Assembly: GCA_937876435.1 (NCBI GenBank)
Contig: CALEIL010000597.1
Location: 1-13,725, forward strand
Source of the DNA: an uncultured Bacteroidota bacterium
GTDB taxonomy: Bacteria > Bacteroidota > Bacteroidia > Chitinophagales > Saprospiraceae
Length of the DNA stretch: 13,725 bases
Direction of reading: 5' to 3'
The notes under the pieces are model-generated. The model did not search any database. It saw only the letters and a program-made list of their open reading frames with translations, and was not told where the DNA came from. Shown here piece after piece: positions 1-8,227 of this stretch (the first letter of the stretch is position 1; every line of letters starts with the position of its first letter). Position numbers and translations under genes: made by a program.

Positions 1-781
1 TGATGTTTTGGATATAAGAAGCCGGTTCGATGAATTGGATGTTTGGGAATTTTGTTAAATCAAGGCCATAGCCGAGAGCCAGATTTCTGGTGCGCGGATG
101 GATCGAGAATATCACTTTAAGATCCTGCGAATTCAATTCATGGAATAGTGAGGACAATCGCACCGGGTCATCCGTGTTGTAGGGCCGGTGAATGGTAGCA
201 TAGTAATACTCCCCTTTTTCATCGGTCCGAATCAAACCTTTTTGTCGGACCAACAGAAGAAGATCATACATTACGTCCCCACAATTGACCACGTTGGTGG
301 AAATGCCTTCGCTGGCCAGATGATCTACAGCTTCCTGTGAAGGGGCAAACAACAAGGCACTGACATGATCCGTGAGGATTCGGTTAATTTCCTCTGGCAT
401 GGATCGGTTGAAACTCCTTAAACCAGCTTCCACATGAGCGATCGGGATATCCATTTTGGAGGCTACCAGCGCACCGGCCAGCGTGCTATTGGTGTCGCCG
501 TACACCAGGAGTAAATCAGGTTTTTCAATTTCCAGAACTTTTTCCAGGCCGGTCATGATCTCCGCTGTCTGGACGGTATGCGATTTACTGCCTACAGCCA
601 GATTGTGCGTGGGCTGTGACATCTGTAATTCGTTAAAAAAAACCTTGCTCATATTGTCGTCGTAGTGTTGTCCCGTGTGGACAGTAACGACCTCAAAACA
701 GGATTCCAATTCTTTTTCCAGCGGTGCGTGTTTGATAAATTGAGGTCTTGCACCTATTACTACCACGATTTTATAAGCCAT
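1..781 (-). CDS. Non-hydrolysing UDP-N-acetylglucosamine 2-epimerase family protein (WecB/WbpI type), C-terminus outside window
   Basis: The first 260 codons, read from the ATG at 781-779, encode a member of the UDP-sugar 2-epimerase family, which is normally about 360-380 residues. Visible motifs are GARPQFIK (residues 10-17), HTGQHYDDNMS (35-45), GDTNST (95-100, Asp96), HVEAGLRS (116-123, Glu118), MPEEINR (128-134, Glu131) and a later IHRPYNTDDP. Asp96, Glu118 and Glu131 line up with the catalytic acids known from E. coli WecB. These enzymes interconvert UDP-GlcNAc and UDP-ManNAc, or act on derivatives. It follows a WbpB/WlbA-like gene with only 13 bp between them, so a WbpI role (2-epimerisation of UDP-2,3-diacetamido-2,3-dideoxyglucuronate) is plausible. 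The specificity is inferred from context and the family assignment is firm. The remaining ~100 residues lie beyond position 1. Confidence 0.93.
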   Translation of the reverse strand, partial: MAYKIVVVIGARPQFIKHAPLEKELESCFEVVTVHTGQHYDDNMSKVFFNELQMSQPTHNLAVGSKSHTVQTAEIMTGLEKVLEIEKPDLLLVYGDTNSTLAGALVASKMDIPIAHVEAGLRSFNRSMPEEINRILTDHVSALLFAPSQEAVDHLASEGISTNVVNCGDVMYDLLLLVRQKGLIRTDEKGEYYYATIHRPYNTDDPVRLSSLFHELNSQDLKVIFSIHPRTRNLALGYGLDLTKFPNIQFIEPASYIQNI

Positions 782-794
782 ACTTTCGGACGAT

Positions 795-1760
795 TTATTT
801 ACTGAATGGATGCTTCGCAAGCGGCAGTCTGGCCAGAGGGTGTTCGGAACCATCCAGGCCGGTCTGTTCTGCATTGCGGATATCGTGCACCAGGTCGATG
901 GCCGCCATAGCATCGTTTATGCCAAATCCCTCTCCATTTAATATATGCTCGTATGATCTGGTATGCAACTCGGTGAATCCACCACTGAATTCAAATTCCT
1001 GATCCTCTATCTTCAGCGAACGGAAAGTCCTGACGCCGGTTGCTTTTACCTGGTCGGGCATCACGTCGTAATTGATGCTGAGAAACCATCGGATTCGTGC
1101 CCGCTCGAGCTGGAGAAAACCGGCTGCCCGGTCGTGGGTATGAAGGTGAACCTTGCTTTGTTCGACGGGCCCAAAAATCCACATCAGCATATCGTAAAAA
1201 TGAACACCTATGTTGGTAGCGATACCTCCCGATTTTTCTGCCTGACCTTTCCAGCTCGTGTAATACCAGTGCCCTCTGGAAGTCAGGTAGGTGAGATCTA
1301 TGTCCCAGATCTGATCCGGAGGAGCGGCGTCGACCTTTTTTTTGAGTTCGATCACGCTGGGATGAAGTCGAAGCTGCAGGATGCAATACACTTTTTTATC
1401 GCTCTCGGTTTCTATTTCCTGTAAAGCAGAGGCGTTCCAGGGATTGAGAACGAGCGGTTTCTCACAAATCACATCCGCCCCCTGACGAAGTCCAAACCGG
1501 ATATGTGCATCGTGTAAGTAATTGGGGGAACAAATGGAAATATAGTCCACATCTTTCCCCTGGCGTTTTAGTTTTTCTATATGCCGGTCAAAACGCTCGT
1601 ATTCCGTGAAAAAATCGGCTTCCGGAAAATAGCTGTCGATGATGCCGACCGAATCAAATGGATCAAAAGCTGCGACAAGCTGATTTCCCGTATCCTTGAT
1701 GGCTCTCATATGTCGGGGAGCGATATAGCCTGCAGCACCCATTAGGGCAAAATTTTTCAT
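795..1760 (-). CDS. wbpB: UDP-N-acetyl-2-amino-2-deoxyglucuronate 3-dehydrogenase (WbpB/WlbA type), GFO/IDH/MocA family
   Basis: This 321-residue protein opens with a Rossmann-type segment, MGAAGYIAPRH (7-17). It keeps the family signature EKP at 100-102, so Lys101 is at the WlbA catalytic-lysine position. The segment NIGVHFYDML (183-192) contains His187, the likely catalytic histidine. The stretches SICSPNYLHDAHI and TYLTSRGHWYYTSWKG closely resemble remembered WlbA/WbpB sequences. The reaction is NAD-dependent oxidation at C3 of UDP-GlcNAcA, the second step toward UDP-2,3-diacetamido sugars used in O-antigen or other surface glycans. The partner aminotransferase and acetyltransferase are not in the window. 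The downstream 2-epimerase is 13 bp away. A TACATTTG element lies 25-33 bp upstream of the start, so this gene may head its own transcript. Confidence 0.9.
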   Translation of the reverse strand: MKNFALMGAAGYIAPRHMRAIKDTGNQLVAAFDPFDSVGIIDSYFPEADFFTEYERFDRHIEKLKRQGKDVDYISICSPNYLHDAHIRFGLRQGADVICEKPLVLNPWNASALQEIETESDKKVYCILQLRLHPSVIELKKKVDAAPPDQIWDIDLTYLTSRGHWYYTSWKGQAEKSGGIATNIGVHFYDMLMWIFGPVEQSKVHLHTHDRAAGFLQLERARIRWFLSINYDVMPDQVKATGVRTFRSLKIEDQEFEFSGGFTELHTRSYEHILNGEGFGINDAMAAIDLVHDIRNAEQTGLDGSEHPLARLPLAKHPFSK

Positions 1761-1785
1761 ACTTTAAATGTAAATTTCGTGGGAA

Positions 1786-1793
1786 CAAATGTA
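1786..1793 (-). promoter_or_regulatory. Candidate Bacteroidota -7 promoter element for the dehydrogenase-epimerase pair
   Basis: On the minus strand the octamer is TACATTTG, a full match to the Bacteroidota TAnnTTTG -7 element. It predicts a start near 1779, about 18 nt before the ATG at 1760. A weaker copy, TACATTTA, lies at 1765-1772. No clear TTG is seen at the expected -33 distance, so this rests on one element only. Confidence 0.4.
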
Positions 1794-1843
1794 TGAAATA
1801 TTATTAGGTTTTCATTAACCCCTGCATCAAGGCGGTTGACGAT

Positions 1844-3160
1844 CTATGGACGTTGACCTTCCCGGACGCCTGCCAGATCGTCCAGGACTCCGGCTAAACT
1901 CCTGGTGAGGTTTTTTCGGTCAAAATTCTCCGTGTTGAATTGAAAGTCGTAGTCCTGTGATATGAGTTCACGAAGACAATTTTTCATCCCCTCTTCGTTT
2001 TCGTACGAAATATACCAACCCGTGGAGGTTTCGTCGATAATGTCTTCTACTTCCCCATCCACGGGACCTACGGCAATGATCGGTCTGTGTGTTCCCATAT
2101 AGTCAAACAATTTGCCCGTCAATATCCCTTTGTTGTCGGATACATTGTCCACCACCATCAGAAGCGCATCCGACAGCGACAAGTTGCGGACGAGATCTGA
2201 GTGGTTGACGTATCCGTGATGGACGACGCGGTGTTCCAGCTTCTTTTGCCTGATGACTTCTTCAAAACCTGGCGAGGTATTGCCATAAATATGGAGTTCA
2301 ATCGGACCGAATGACTGGTCAGAATCTTCGGATAAGACTTGAAGAAGAATATTGGGTATCCTCGTATCGGACAAAAAGCCCGCGTAGGTGATGATCGTTT
2401 TTTCCGAACGCCCCCCCCTGGTCACCGGTTTGAAATCTGCTGAATCATATCCATTGTAAATGACGATGGTATCATTTTTTTGCCTGATCTCATTGAGGTC
2501 ATGACTCACGGCTTTGCTGATCGTGATGACTTTGTCTGCAGACCGAAGGACTTTTTTTTCCATTCTGGAATCGATGGATCTGGACAGGCGCCATCTCGAT
2601 TCATCCTGATAATACACTATGGTACTCCAGGGATCCCTGAAATCGGCTACCCACGGTTTACCCGACAGTCTGGCAAGACGCCGGGCTGTCAGTTGAAGAG
2701 AATGAGGAGGCGATGTGGAAAAAATGACGTCAATATTTTCTTCTTCCAATATTTGTTTTCCAGTGCGAATGGCAAATGGGACCCATCCCAGTCTGGCGTC
2801 GGGAATGAACACGTTGAACCGGATCCATTTGGAAAGTCTGGACATGATCCCCGGTTTTTTATTTTTCAGGATATAATTGTCAATTTTGGAATCCTTCTTT
2901 TGTCCGCTGAAAAATTTGAACAGCCCGTATGGTTCCAGGGCTTTTGATTTATACACCCTGATACCATCGGGTATTTCCTCCAAAAGGCTGGAATCCGTCG
3001 CGGGATATTCCCCGTTCTCGACGGTCAGGATGACCGGCTCCCACCCGTACTGGGGAAGATATTTGGCAAATTTGAGTACTCTCTGAACACCTGGCCCTCC
3101 CGCCGGGGGCCAGTAATAGGCTATGATCAATACCTTTTTTGATGGTGTATTACCGTCCAT
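1844..3160 (-). CDS. GT4-type glycosyltransferase
   Basis: This 438-residue protein is predicted to be a retaining GT-B glycosyltransferase. The N-terminus has the GT4-like KKVLIIAYYWPPAGGPGVQR (8-27), followed by a central FSTSPPHSLQL and a DFRDPW segment typical of group-1 transferases. The C-terminal Rossmann domain contains a GYVNHSDLVRNLSLSDALL stretch and the nucleotide-sugar site segment KGILTGKLFDYMGTHRPIIA. There is no signal peptide or membrane helix, which suggests a cytoplasmic or membrane-peripheral enzyme. Its ATG lies inside the last 11 bp of the preceding glycosyltransferase gene, so the two are probably translationally coupled. It probably adds a sugar during assembly of the glycan served by the downstream wbpB/epimerase genes. 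The donor and acceptor cannot be read from sequence. Confidence 0.88.
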   Translation of the reverse strand: MDGNTPSKKVLIIAYYWPPAGGPGVQRVLKFAKYLPQYGWEPVILTVENGEYPATDSSLLEEIPDGIRVYKSKALEPYGLFKFFSGQKKDSKIDNYILKNKKPGIMSRLSKWIRFNVFIPDARLGWVPFAIRTGKQILEEENIDVIFSTSPPHSLQLTARRLARLSGKPWVADFRDPWSTIVYYQDESRWRLSRSIDSRMEKKVLRSADKVITISKAVSHDLNEIRQKNDTIVIYNGYDSADFKPVTRGGRSEKTIITYAGFLSDTRIPNILLQVLSEDSDQSFGPIELHIYGNTSPGFEEVIRQKKLEHRVVHHGYVNHSDLVRNLSLSDALLMVVDNVSDNKGILTGKLFDYMGTHRPIIAVGPVDGEVEDIIDETSTGWYISYENEEGMKNCLRELISQDYDFQFNTENFDRKNLTRSLAGVLDDLAGVREGQRP

Positions 3161-4295
3161 GAGATTTTATTTCTTGTATTTGATCAAATAAGGCCACGAT
3201 TTTATCTCCGAAGACCTTCCAACTGTATTTAGGTTTTTCCAACCTCATATGATGGCTAAACTCTTCCTCCCTGTGGTTGGCAAAATAATCGACGATGGAA
3301 CGGGCAATATCTTCCGGATCCTGCTCGGTGATGTAGCCTGTCTGTCCATCCAGGACAAATTCGCTGAGTCCTCCGGCATTGGTCACCAGAATGGGGCGTT
3401 CAAAATGATAGGCAATCTGAGAAACACCGCTTTGGCTGGCCGTTTTATAGGTTTGGATGATCAAATCCGCTGCGGAAAAATAATACTTGATTTCAGCATT
3501 GGGAATGAACTGGTCCACTATGGTCACCCGGTCCGTCAGACCGAGTTCAGAAATCATCGTGTCGTATTTTTCTCTCGGCTCGTAAAATTCGCCGACGATC
3601 AACAATTGGATATCTCTCGATCGGACGTCATCATGGGCCAGGGCTTGCAGCGTCAGATCCAGGCCTTTGTAATCCCGGATCAGGCCAAAAAACAACAAAT
3701 ACTTCCCATCCGGGTCCAGCTGAAGGTGCTGGCGGGCTACCCGTTTATCCAGTATTTCTCCGAGATTGGTGTTGATCGGGTGGGGATGGGATGTTTTAGG
3801 TTTGTCCGTGAGAGGATCCAGTTCGGACAAGGTGGTTTTGGATAAAGTGATGAATCCATCAAAAGCGGAGGTGAAATATCGGGTCAATGGTACATCGCCG
3901 ATCCTGTGTTCGTGCGGAATCACGTTGTCGCACATAGCGATGGTCACTATATTACGACGAAGCAGACGGGCGATAGAACCCAGAGATGGAGCAAAATAAG
4001 GCATCCAATACCGGATGATGACCAGGTCGGGATTTATTTGATTGATGCGCCGGGCCGTGGTCAGCCAGGTCAGAGGGTTGAGGGTATGAATCAGCCTTTC
4101 GATCGGAAAATTAAACCGGACGTTTTCGGCATTGTATTGGCTTTTTCCGGGAAATAAAAAGTCGGGATACTGAACCTTGAAGGTGACTATGGAGGCTTCG
4201 TGTCCATTCTCATTGAGCGATTGGCACAAGGATTCATTGGTGTCGGCGATGCCTCCCCGGTAAGGATAAGCCGGGCCTATGATAATAATTTTCAT
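3150..4295 (-). CDS. GT4-type glycosyltransferase
   Basis: This 381-residue GT-B protein starts MKIIIIGPAYPYRGGIADTN, with the glycine-rich acceptor-side loop of GT4 enzymes. The C-terminal donor domain has YLLFFGLIRDYKGLDL followed by DLIIQTYKTASQSGVSQIAY and a PILVTNAGGLSEFV stretch with the expected acidic residue after the glycines. Length and domain order are normal for the family. There is no membrane segment, so it is probably a cytoplasmic enzyme at the inner membrane. It overlaps the next glycosyltransferase by 11 bp. It starts 71 bp after nosY on the same strand, with no terminator or promoter that I can recognise between them, so read-through from the nos operon is possible. The sugar specificity is unknown. 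Confidence 0.88.
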   Translation of the reverse strand: MKIIIIGPAYPYRGGIADTNESLCQSLNENGHEASIVTFKVQYPDFLFPGKSQYNAENVRFNFPIERLIHTLNPLTWLTTARRINQINPDLVIIRYWMPYFAPSLGSIARLLRRNIVTIAMCDNVIPHEHRIGDVPLTRYFTSAFDGFITLSKTTLSELDPLTDKPKTSHPHPINTNLGEILDKRVARQHLQLDPDGKYLLFFGLIRDYKGLDLTLQALAHDDVRSRDIQLLIVGEFYEPREKYDTMISELGLTDRVTIVDQFIPNAEIKYYFSAADLIIQTYKTASQSGVSQIAYHFERPILVTNAGGLSEFVLDGQTGYITEQDPEDIARSIVDYFANHREEEFSHHMRLEKPKYSWKVFGDKIVALFDQIQEIKSHGR

Positions 4296-4366
4296 TAACC
4301 GTCAGGGTCTGTTGAAATGATGTCAAAAAGCGCAAGATAGCATTTTCAGGATTAAGGATGGGTGAT

Positions 4367-5149
4367 TCAAAAATCCTTTTTGTTCGCTGACCTGACCAAC
4401 AGGATGACGGGCAAAATCGTCCAAAGCAACAGGCTGCCCAGGGAAGAGAGAAATCCCAACTGGGTTCCGAAAAATTGTTTGAAAACTGCTCCGGTGTATC
4501 CCAGGAGTGCAGAAATGTCCAGTTTTAGCAGAATCAGGATTCTGGAGAGGTCGATGGGGTTGAGAAATGTAGCGATCAATGAAAAATTATCCAGTGGATA
4601 TTTTTCAAAAGTGATCAGTGCCAGCAGGAACAGACCATCAAAAATGACGGCCATAAACAACCAAAGCAGAATGGCGTAGCCGAATCCCTTGATCCGGTTT
4701 TCGTTGTGTATGGCGATATTGAAAGCCAGGGCGGTAAAAATAAAGGTGAGAAACGACCCGATCAGAATTAACATACCAAACTGCCAGATCGCATCGCTTC
4801 TAAAAAGGCCATAAGCAATGTAAGGTATCCCCAATCCTAAAACGAGACATAAGGTAAGGGATACGGATACCCCGAGAAATTGCCCCAAAAAAATGCTGGA
4901 CCGGCGGATCGGTTGAGCCAGCAACAATTCAGTAAACTCTCTCGAATTGTAATAGTACATAATTCCAAAGATGGTTCCGATGAGCGGAACGAGCACCACA
5001 ATGACATTCATCATGGTGATCACACCTTTGGACAAATCGTGATTTAGAAATAGTAAGGCAAATCCCAGCAGGAGATAAAAAATGAAGTACACGTAGCTCC
5101 ACCGGCTTCGCATGAGATCATAAAAGCTGTATTTCAATATCTTATACAT
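4367..5149 (-). CDS. nosY: NosY, ABC-2 type permease of the nitrous oxide reductase maturation system
   Basis: The protein is 260 residues from the ATG at 5149, beginning MYKILKYSFYDLMRSRW. A longer reading from 5278 would run 137 bp into nosF and add a non-membrane leader with no family character, so I chose the internal start. That start overlaps the nosF stop by 8 bp (ATGTATAA). Six hydrophobic segments are visible near 18-36, 43-64, 88-115, 121-146, 154-180 and 236-253. The stretch FGIMYYYNSREFTELLLAQPIRRS between helices 2 and 3 is typical of NosY. It forms the membrane part of the NosDFY ABC transporter. By family knowledge this transporter works with NosD on copper and sulfur supply to the CuZ site of NosZ. 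It is the last gene of the operon as seen here. Confidence 0.93.
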   Translation of the reverse strand: MYKILKYSFYDLMRSRWSYVYFIFYLLLGFALLFLNHDLSKGVITMMNVIVVLVPLIGTIFGIMYYYNSREFTELLLAQPIRRSSIFLGQFLGVSVSLTLCLVLGLGIPYIAYGLFRSDAIWQFGMLILIGSFLTFIFTALAFNIAIHNENRIKGFGYAILLWLFMAVIFDGLFLLALITFEKYPLDNFSLIATFLNPIDLSRILILLKLDISALLGYTGAVFKQFFGTQLGFLSSLGSLLLWTILPVILLVRSANKKDF

Positions 5150-5858
5150 AATCTCTGACTTTTGAATCTGAAATGGAAGCGATGGCATGCTCGAAATCAT
5201 CCTGTCCTGTGAGCGCTTGCAAGGATTCGATACTACCATGAAAATAGATCTCTCCCTCCAGCAGATAGATGATCTCATCTGCGATCTCCTTTACAAAACT
5301 GAGAATGTGGGATGTGATAAGGAGGGTTTTCCCCTGTTCCTTTTCCTTCCGGATCAGATTTTTTAATTTGATCAGGGACGCTGGATCCAGACCACTCGTT
5401 GGTTCGTCCAGAATAATCAGTGGACTGTCAAACATAAACGCGAGCACGATATTGACCTTCTGACGGGTACCTCCGGAAAGGTGGGCCATTTTCTGACCCA
5501 GGAAAGGGTTCAGCCCAAACAAGTCGATCAATTCCTGCTCATCCGCAGAAGTCCCCCGTAAGTCCTGGATCATATGAATGAGTTCCCGGAGCCGGAGATT
5601 GCCCGGAAACTGGGCGATCTGGGGCATATAATTGATCGATTTCCGGTATTTCCAGCTCTGGGTGACCGGTAATCCAGCTACTTGAATCTGTCCGCTATCG
5701 GGAATCGTCATGCCCAGTATACACTTGATCATAGTCGTTTTTCCCGATCCGTTGGGGCCTAAAATGGCATAGATTCCTCCTGCTTCCACCGAAAGATCCA
5801 GGCTTTTCAAAACGGCATTTCTTCCAAAACTTTTTGTCAGTTTTTGCACTCGGATCAT
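5142..5858 (-). CDS. nosF: NosF, ABC transporter ATP-binding protein for NosZ maturation
   Basis: This 238-residue ATPase has every expected ABC motif: Walker A GPNGSGKTT at 34-42, Q-loop Gln80 in NYMPQ, signature LSGGT at 127-131, Walker B LIILDEP at 147-153 with Glu152, the D-loop SGLDP at 155-159, and the switch His184 in ITSH. It powers NosY and works with NosD to deliver copper and/or a sulfur species for assembly of the tetranuclear CuZ centre. It is placed between nosD (4-bp ATGA overlap) and nosY (8-bp overlap), the usual nosDFY order. That context distinguishes it from a generic gliding or drug ABC ATPase. Confidence 0.95.
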   Translation of the reverse strand: MIRVQKLTKSFGRNAVLKSLDLSVEAGGIYAILGPNGSGKTTMIKCILGMTIPDSGQIQVAGLPVTQSWKYRKSINYMPQIAQFPGNLRLRELIHMIQDLRGTSADEQELIDLFGLNPFLGQKMAHLSGGTRQKVNIVLAFMFDSPLIILDEPTSGLDPASLIKLKNLIRKEKEQGKTLLITSHILSFVKEIADEIIYLLEGEIYFHGSIESLQALTGQDDFEHAIASISDSKVRDYV

Positions 5859-7105
5859 GGCACTTTTTTCATGAGAGGTGAAGGATCTATCAGTTTGTCG
5901 GGGGTGAAAGCAGGAGAGACTTTCTCCGAAAAATCGATGATATCCATAAATAAACTCCGCAGCAGAATGATGCTTTCAGGTGTGCGGTTGACAATATAGG
6001 AAAACAAATTCACAGGTCTGAAAGGAATATCACCGATCCCATCCCTGTCGAGATCATATCCCGCATAGCCGCTCCAGTAATTGGACTCGAAAGTATTGTC
6101 GTGCAGCTTGCTGTTGTACGATAGGTCAAAGGAGTTGTACAAAAAATTGTTTCGGGTAAATACATTGGTATAAATTGCTCCCCTGATCTTGAGCGCCCAC
6201 CCGTTTTCCGCAAAATCATTTTCGATGTAATTGATGCGGTTGGAACCTTCAATTTGAATTCCGATCGTGTTTTTCATAAACTTATTGCCCCTGATTTCTG
6301 CGTCATAGATTTCCTTGAGAAGTAAGCCATACGATGCAGGTCCCCAATTATTGGCAAAGATATTGGAAATCATATCGATATGTTTGGAAAACATGACCGC
6401 TACGCCGGCTCCGTTGTTCTCAAAGATGTTGTGTTCGTATCTGTCGTGGTTGGAGAACATAAAATGCAGTCCGTATCGAATGTTGTGGTGGCTGTAGTTG
6501 TTCCGGATGATGCAACTGTCCGCAAATTCAAAGTAGATGCCATCACGGGATCCTGCTATGTCATTGTCCTCGATCAGGACATGCTGGGCGTACCACAGAT
6601 GGATTCCATTTCCGGATCCAAACTCGTCCCGGGCGTTCCCCTGGATTTTGTTGTTGGTTATCCTCCCGTGGTGTGATTTTTGGAGGTAGATGCCAAAGAA
6701 AAATTCCTCCAGGATGAGGTTTTGCAATACAAAATCCCGGCTTGCGATCACCCGCAACGCGGCATGGTCCTCGGTATAACTGGTCTGTACCCGGCGTATC
6801 AGAAAGCCATCCATCGTGACGCTGTCTGAGGTAATCTGCACGATCTCTCCTTTGTTTTGGCCATCGATGACTGGTCTATTGATCCCCAGCAGAACCAGGG
6901 GTTTGTTTACGACGATATTGTATTCGGGATATATACCGTGCTGGACCAGGACCGTATCGTGCGGTAGGGCCAGTTCAATAGCCGATTGGATGGTGGTGGT
7001 GGGGCAATCCGGGCATACATGGATCGTTCCAGCGTAACTGGTATTCCAGGCAAAATGCCAGATGAGCAACGATATTGTCCACCATTGCACAGGTTGTGTT
7101 TTCAT
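5855..7105 (-). CDS. nosD: NosD, periplasmic beta-helix copper-binding maturation protein
   Basis: This 416-residue exported protein has a hydrophobic signal segment at about 8-25, ending near SYAGT. A long right-handed parallel beta-helix follows, visible as repeated NNxI/GIxL-type turns between about 80 and 350 (for example NNKIQGN, EDNDIAGS, RNNYSHHN, NNGAGVAV). The C-terminal part has the NosD/CASH-family ending YWSGYAGYDLDRDGIGDIPFRP, around 342-363. It acts in the periplasm with NosFY in CuZ assembly. Several surface His and Met residues (SHHN, HFMFSNHDR, AVMFSKHIDM) could handle copper, but this is inference. It starts 13 bp after nosL and overlaps nosF by the tetramer ATGA, which suggests coupled translation. 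Length is normal for the family. Confidence 0.94.
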   Translation of the reverse strand: MKTQPVQWWTISLLIWHFAWNTSYAGTIHVCPDCPTTTIQSAIELALPHDTVLVQHGIYPEYNIVVNKPLVLLGINRPVIDGQNKGEIVQITSDSVTMDGFLIRRVQTSYTEDHAALRVIASRDFVLQNLILEEFFFGIYLQKSHHGRITNNKIQGNARDEFGSGNGIHLWYAQHVLIEDNDIAGSRDGIYFEFADSCIIRNNYSHHNIRYGLHFMFSNHDRYEHNIFENNGAGVAVMFSKHIDMISNIFANNWGPASYGLLLKEIYDAEIRGNKFMKNTIGIQIEGSNRINYIENDFAENGWALKIRGAIYTNVFTRNNFLYNSFDLSYNSKLHDNTFESNYWSGYAGYDLDRDGIGDIPFRPVNLFSYIVNRTPESIILLRSLFMDIIDFSEKVSPAFTPDKLIDPSPLMKKVP

Positions 7106-7118
7106 TTTTGTAAATACT

Positions 7119-7574
7119 TTATTGGGAAATGATCCCGTCTGTATTTCTAAAATAGGTATTCAGTTCGGCCCAGGTATATAACCGGCCCGCGTGTTTACTT
7201 CTAAAATTGTCGGCTGTGTTTTTGTCGGCAAAGCCAGATAGAAAGGCTCCCATCGGACTAGGGATATCCAGACTGATCAGATATGTGGCTCCGGTAGCAT
7301 CGACCATTGCGCCGGGGGCCGAAAAGTCGGTCACCAAAAACAAGCCATATTCATTTTCATCCTCCGATTTCAGATGGTTGACCATGCACTCTATAGCATC
7401 AAACTTTTCGGTTCTGCCTTTTTGGGTGACCAGAACAGCCGCGTGCTGTTTGTCCACGATAGTCATGTGGCAATACACGCATGCATCGGATCCATATCGG
7501 ACCTGGTCTGGTTGGATCTGACAACCTATGGTCACCAGCATAATCGCCGCTATGATTTTGATTATCTTCTTCAT
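7119..7574 (-). CDS. nosL: NosL, copper-binding lipoprotein of the nos operon
   Basis: This 151-residue lipoprotein has a short positively charged start, a hydrophobic core and a lipobox ending at Cys18 (TIGC). The mature part opens with ACVYCHM, Cys32, Cys35 and Met37, the Cys/Met cluster expected for the NosL Cu(I) site. Further family features are EKFDAIECMVNH, with another Cys and Met, and the conserved SPMGAFLSGFADKNTADNF near the C-terminus. NosL is known as an outer- or inner-membrane-anchored copper chaperone that supplies Cu to apo-NosZ. Its ATG overlaps the stop of the preceding membrane-protein gene (ATGA), and nosD follows after 13 bp. The CVYCH string also fits a heme c motif by chance. 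The family context argues for copper. Confidence 0.93.
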   Translation of the reverse strand: MKKIIKIIAAIMLVTIGCQIQPDQVRYGSDACVYCHMTIVDKQHAAVLVTQKGRTEKFDAIECMVNHLKSEDENEYGLFLVTDFSAPGAMVDATGATYLISLDIPSPMGAFLSGFADKNTADNFRSKHAGRLYTWAELNTYFRNTDGIISQ

Positions 7575-8206
7575 ACATTATGCGATATTTCTTCCCTTCT
7601 TGATTTCCATTCTCCTTTTCCGATAAAAAATGCCAGTAAGGTCATTGTTATACCCAATCCCATCAGATAAGCTCCAGTGGCTGGCCAGGAAGATACGTCA
7701 AAATTGAGCATTTTTTGAAAACCAATGAGAGGCGGTTTGTATGTCATAGGTGTTCCGTCCGGATGAGTCAGTTTCATAATGGCCTGGGGGTCGAGATTGG
7801 TGCCGTAATCTATGAGCCACAGATTGAAATCATACACGCCGAGAATGCCAAGGAAGGACATCAGGACAAACCACCCCAGAAACCAGTGGTAACTCATCAG
7901 TCCAAAAAAGCCCATGATCCCGATCGCTACTCCCAGGACGGCCATCCCTCCCACGACCCAGGGGAAAACGTCAAATTCCCACATTTCACCTGGCTTGGGG
8001 AGCGGCCGCATTCCGATGTAGTGATTGAGTCCATCGATGTTTTGAAGGTCAAATTGTTCATCTCCTTCGAGCTTGGATATGTGTATTTTCATGCCCAGGG
8101 GGTCTGGATACTGTGGGGCTCCCAGCATGATGGTCCACAACGGAAAAAGAAATAGTCCCGCGAGCAGAGTGGATCCAATGACCATTAAAATTCCTCCTTT
8201 TTTCAT
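7571..8206 (-). CDS. Conserved-looking four-helix membrane protein of unknown function in the nos operon
   Basis: The protein has 211 residues and I cannot assign a function. Four hydrophobic segments are visible at about 6-28, 82-103, 107-131 and 176-196. Lysines at positions 2-3 suggest an inside N-terminus, which would place the soluble loop 29-81 in the periplasm. That loop contains NHYIGM (61-66), with a His/Met pair that could bind copper or heme. A second outward loop of about 45 residues (132-175) has YKPPLIGFQKMLNFDVSSWP. The gene sits directly behind nosZ and overlaps nosL by 4 bp, so it almost certainly belongs to N2O reduction. Clade II nos clusters often carry an uncharacterised membrane gene (nosB) at this position; homology to nosB is only a guess. 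It lies downstream of the intrinsic terminator at 8228-8269. Confidence 0.85.
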   Translation of the reverse strand: MKKGGILMVIGSTLLAGLFLFPLWTIMLGAPQYPDPLGMKIHISKLEGDEQFDLQNIDGLNHYIGMRPLPKPGEMWEFDVFPWVVGGMAVLGVAIGIMGFFGLMSYHWFLGWFVLMSFLGILGVYDFNLWLIDYGTNLDPQAIMKLTHPDGTPMTYKPPLIGFQKMLNFDVSSWPATGAYLMGLGITMTLLAFFIGKGEWKSRREEISHNV

Positions 8207-8227
8207 AAGCTGGATTGGTTGTGATGG

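Noticed and set aside
456..1424. Plus-strand frames across the epimerase and dehydrogenase
   Set aside because: They are antisense shadows of genes with clear family motifs. The same holds for the plus-strand frames across the glycosyltransferase and nos genes.
5150..5278. Longer NosY start at 5278
   Set aside because: It would overlap nosF by 137 bp and add residues unlike any NosY. The 8-bp overlapping start at 5149 gives a normal protein.
7464..7481. CVYCH in NosL as a heme c site
   Set aside because: The string fits CXXCH, but the surrounding ACVYCHMTI and the whole protein match NosL, where these Cys and Met residues bind copper.
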